DNA from: an uncultured Clostridia bacterium | GTDB lineage: Bacteria; Bacillota; Clostridia; Christensenellales; UBA1242 | Assembly (NCBI GenBank): GCA_904397185.1 | Contig: CAJFOL010000047.1 | Location: 1-5,684 of the forward strand | Length of the DNA stretch: 5,684 nt | Reading direction: 5' to 3' | In this document: positions 5,315-5,684 of the stretch, piece after piece | Position numbering within the stretch: the stretch's first letter is position 1 | How the letters are laid out: each line of letters begins with the position of its first letter | Translations under genes and position numbers: made by a program | Notes under the pieces: generated by a model | Databases searched by the model: none | What the model was told of the DNA's origin: nothing | What the model saw: the letters and a program-made list of their open reading frames with translations, nothing else

Positions 5315-5485
5315 AATTTGAAAATTTTAAATAAATGTTTAAAATATGCATTTTATACTATAAGTTAAGTCAATTGATATTGTCACAAGACTTTAAATAA
5401 TGTATATTTAAAACAATCAATAATTCTAAGAAATAAAATTTATGGGTATCAAAACCCATCCAAATTTTCACTAAAATATATAAAG
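5315..5485. other. AT-rich stretch between the acidic gene and the terminator
   Basis: No reading frame of note is present. TTGAAA (5318-5323) and TAAAAT (5340-5345) are 16 bases apart and could be a weak promoter. Otherwise this is a long 3' untranslated region of about 170 bases. Confidence 0.5.
5442..5459 (+). other. Small hairpin upstream of the terminator
   Basis: ATGGGT (5442-5447) pairs with ACCCAT (5454-5459) around a six-base loop. It is followed by CCAAATTTT rather than a clean T-run, so it is not convincing as a terminator on its own. It may be a stem in the 3' untranslated region or in a small RNA ending at 5516. Confidence 0.5.
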
Positions 5486-5516
5486 ATGCAGAGTCAATTT
5501 TGGCTCTGCATTTTTT
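5486..5516 (+). terminator. Rho-independent terminator
   Basis: ATGCAGAGTC (5486-5495) pairs with GGCTCTGCAT (5502-5511), ten pairs including one G-U, around the loop AATTTT. Six T residues (5511-5516) follow, the first of them also pairing in the stem. This is a well-formed intrinsic terminator for + strand transcription. It probably ends the transcript that includes the acidic membrane protein. Confidence 0.9.
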
Positions 5517-5559
5517 AAACCCAGGGGTTTGACGGTGTGTCTGCCAAACTTAGTTTGGA
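5517..5559. repeat. Two 15-base palindromes right after the terminator
   Basis: AAACCCCAGGGGTTT (5517-5531) and CCAAACTTAGTTTGG (5545-5559) are each perfect inverted repeats with 7-base arms around a single central base. Their centres are 28 bases apart. They are different sequences, and neither is followed by a T-run. They could be protein-binding sites or hairpins; nothing identifies a partner. Confidence 0.6.
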
Positions 5560-5684
5560 TCACTATCCGATTGAGTTGTATTTAGGTTTATACTTTGTTT
5601 CCGCTCTAACAGACCAACCAAATGTTGGACGACTGTTCGCTCAAGTAACCATTGTCAAGTTCTGTATTTCCGCTCACTTTTTCT
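5560..5684. other. Unassigned right-hand end
   Basis: I cannot assign a gene here. Short open stretches exist on both strands at the window edge but none matches a family I know and none has a ribosome binding site. By my count the DNA from 5521 to the end is about 43% G+C, clearly richer than the preceding spacer. TTTCCGCTC occurs twice (5598-5606 and 5667-5675), 69 bases apart, and CCAAC/GTTGG (5614-5618, 5624-5628) forms a small hairpin. A gene or element beginning beyond the window may reach in. Confidence 0.4.

Noticed and set aside
5606..5683. A 25-residue open stretch on the minus strand entering from the right edge
   Set aside because: It is short, resembles no family I know, and other frames in the same stretch are equally plausible, so it cannot be supported as a gene end.

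Overview
The window looks like chromosomal DNA of a low-GC member of the Bacillota (Firmicutes), probably Clostridia-like. The main reason is the gene order secG - rnr - smpB - ssrA, which is the classic Firmicutes arrangement. Strong AAGGAG-type ribosome binding sites, very AT-rich spacers and consensus TTGAnn/TATAAT promoters fit this. The genus cannot be named from the sequence. All recognised genes are on the + strand.

Region 1 (1-2848) is one operon behind a promoter at 70-97. It holds a small two-helix membrane protein of unknown function (169-423), a divergent SecG translocon subunit (445-753) and full-length RNase R (755-2848), with only 1-21 bases between genes. Region 2 (2849-3218) is a 370-base AT-rich spacer. 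It carries an imperfect direct repeat, a terminator-like or pseudoknot-like fold at 2946-2993, and two inverted repeats that converge on a near-consensus promoter at 3181-3209. Region 3 (3219-4076) is smpB followed after 15 bases by a complete tmRNA gene (ssrA). The tmRNA has a legible tag frame of 17 codons, encoded CCA and several foldable pseudoknots. Region 4 (4136-5314) encodes an unrecognised 392-residue protein: one N-terminal membrane helix, very acidic Glu/Thr-rich linkers and C-terminal coiled coils. No terminator or convincing promoter separates it from ssrA, so it may share the ssrA transcript. Region 5 (5315-5684) has no recognisable gene. It contains a small hairpin, a strong rho-independent terminator at 5486-5516, and a less AT-rich tail with two 15-base palindromes.

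RNase R, SmpB and tmRNA form one quality-control pathway. SmpB and tmRNA rescue ribosomes stalled on non-stop mRNA and tag the nascent protein, and RNase R degrades the defective mRNA. SecG is part of the membrane protein export channel. The points that most deserve a second look are the apparently leaderless smpB transcript, the inverted repeats over its promoter, the long tmRNA tag, and the uncharacterised acidic membrane coiled-coil protein next to ssrA. I did not find a defence system, mobile element or CRISPR array.
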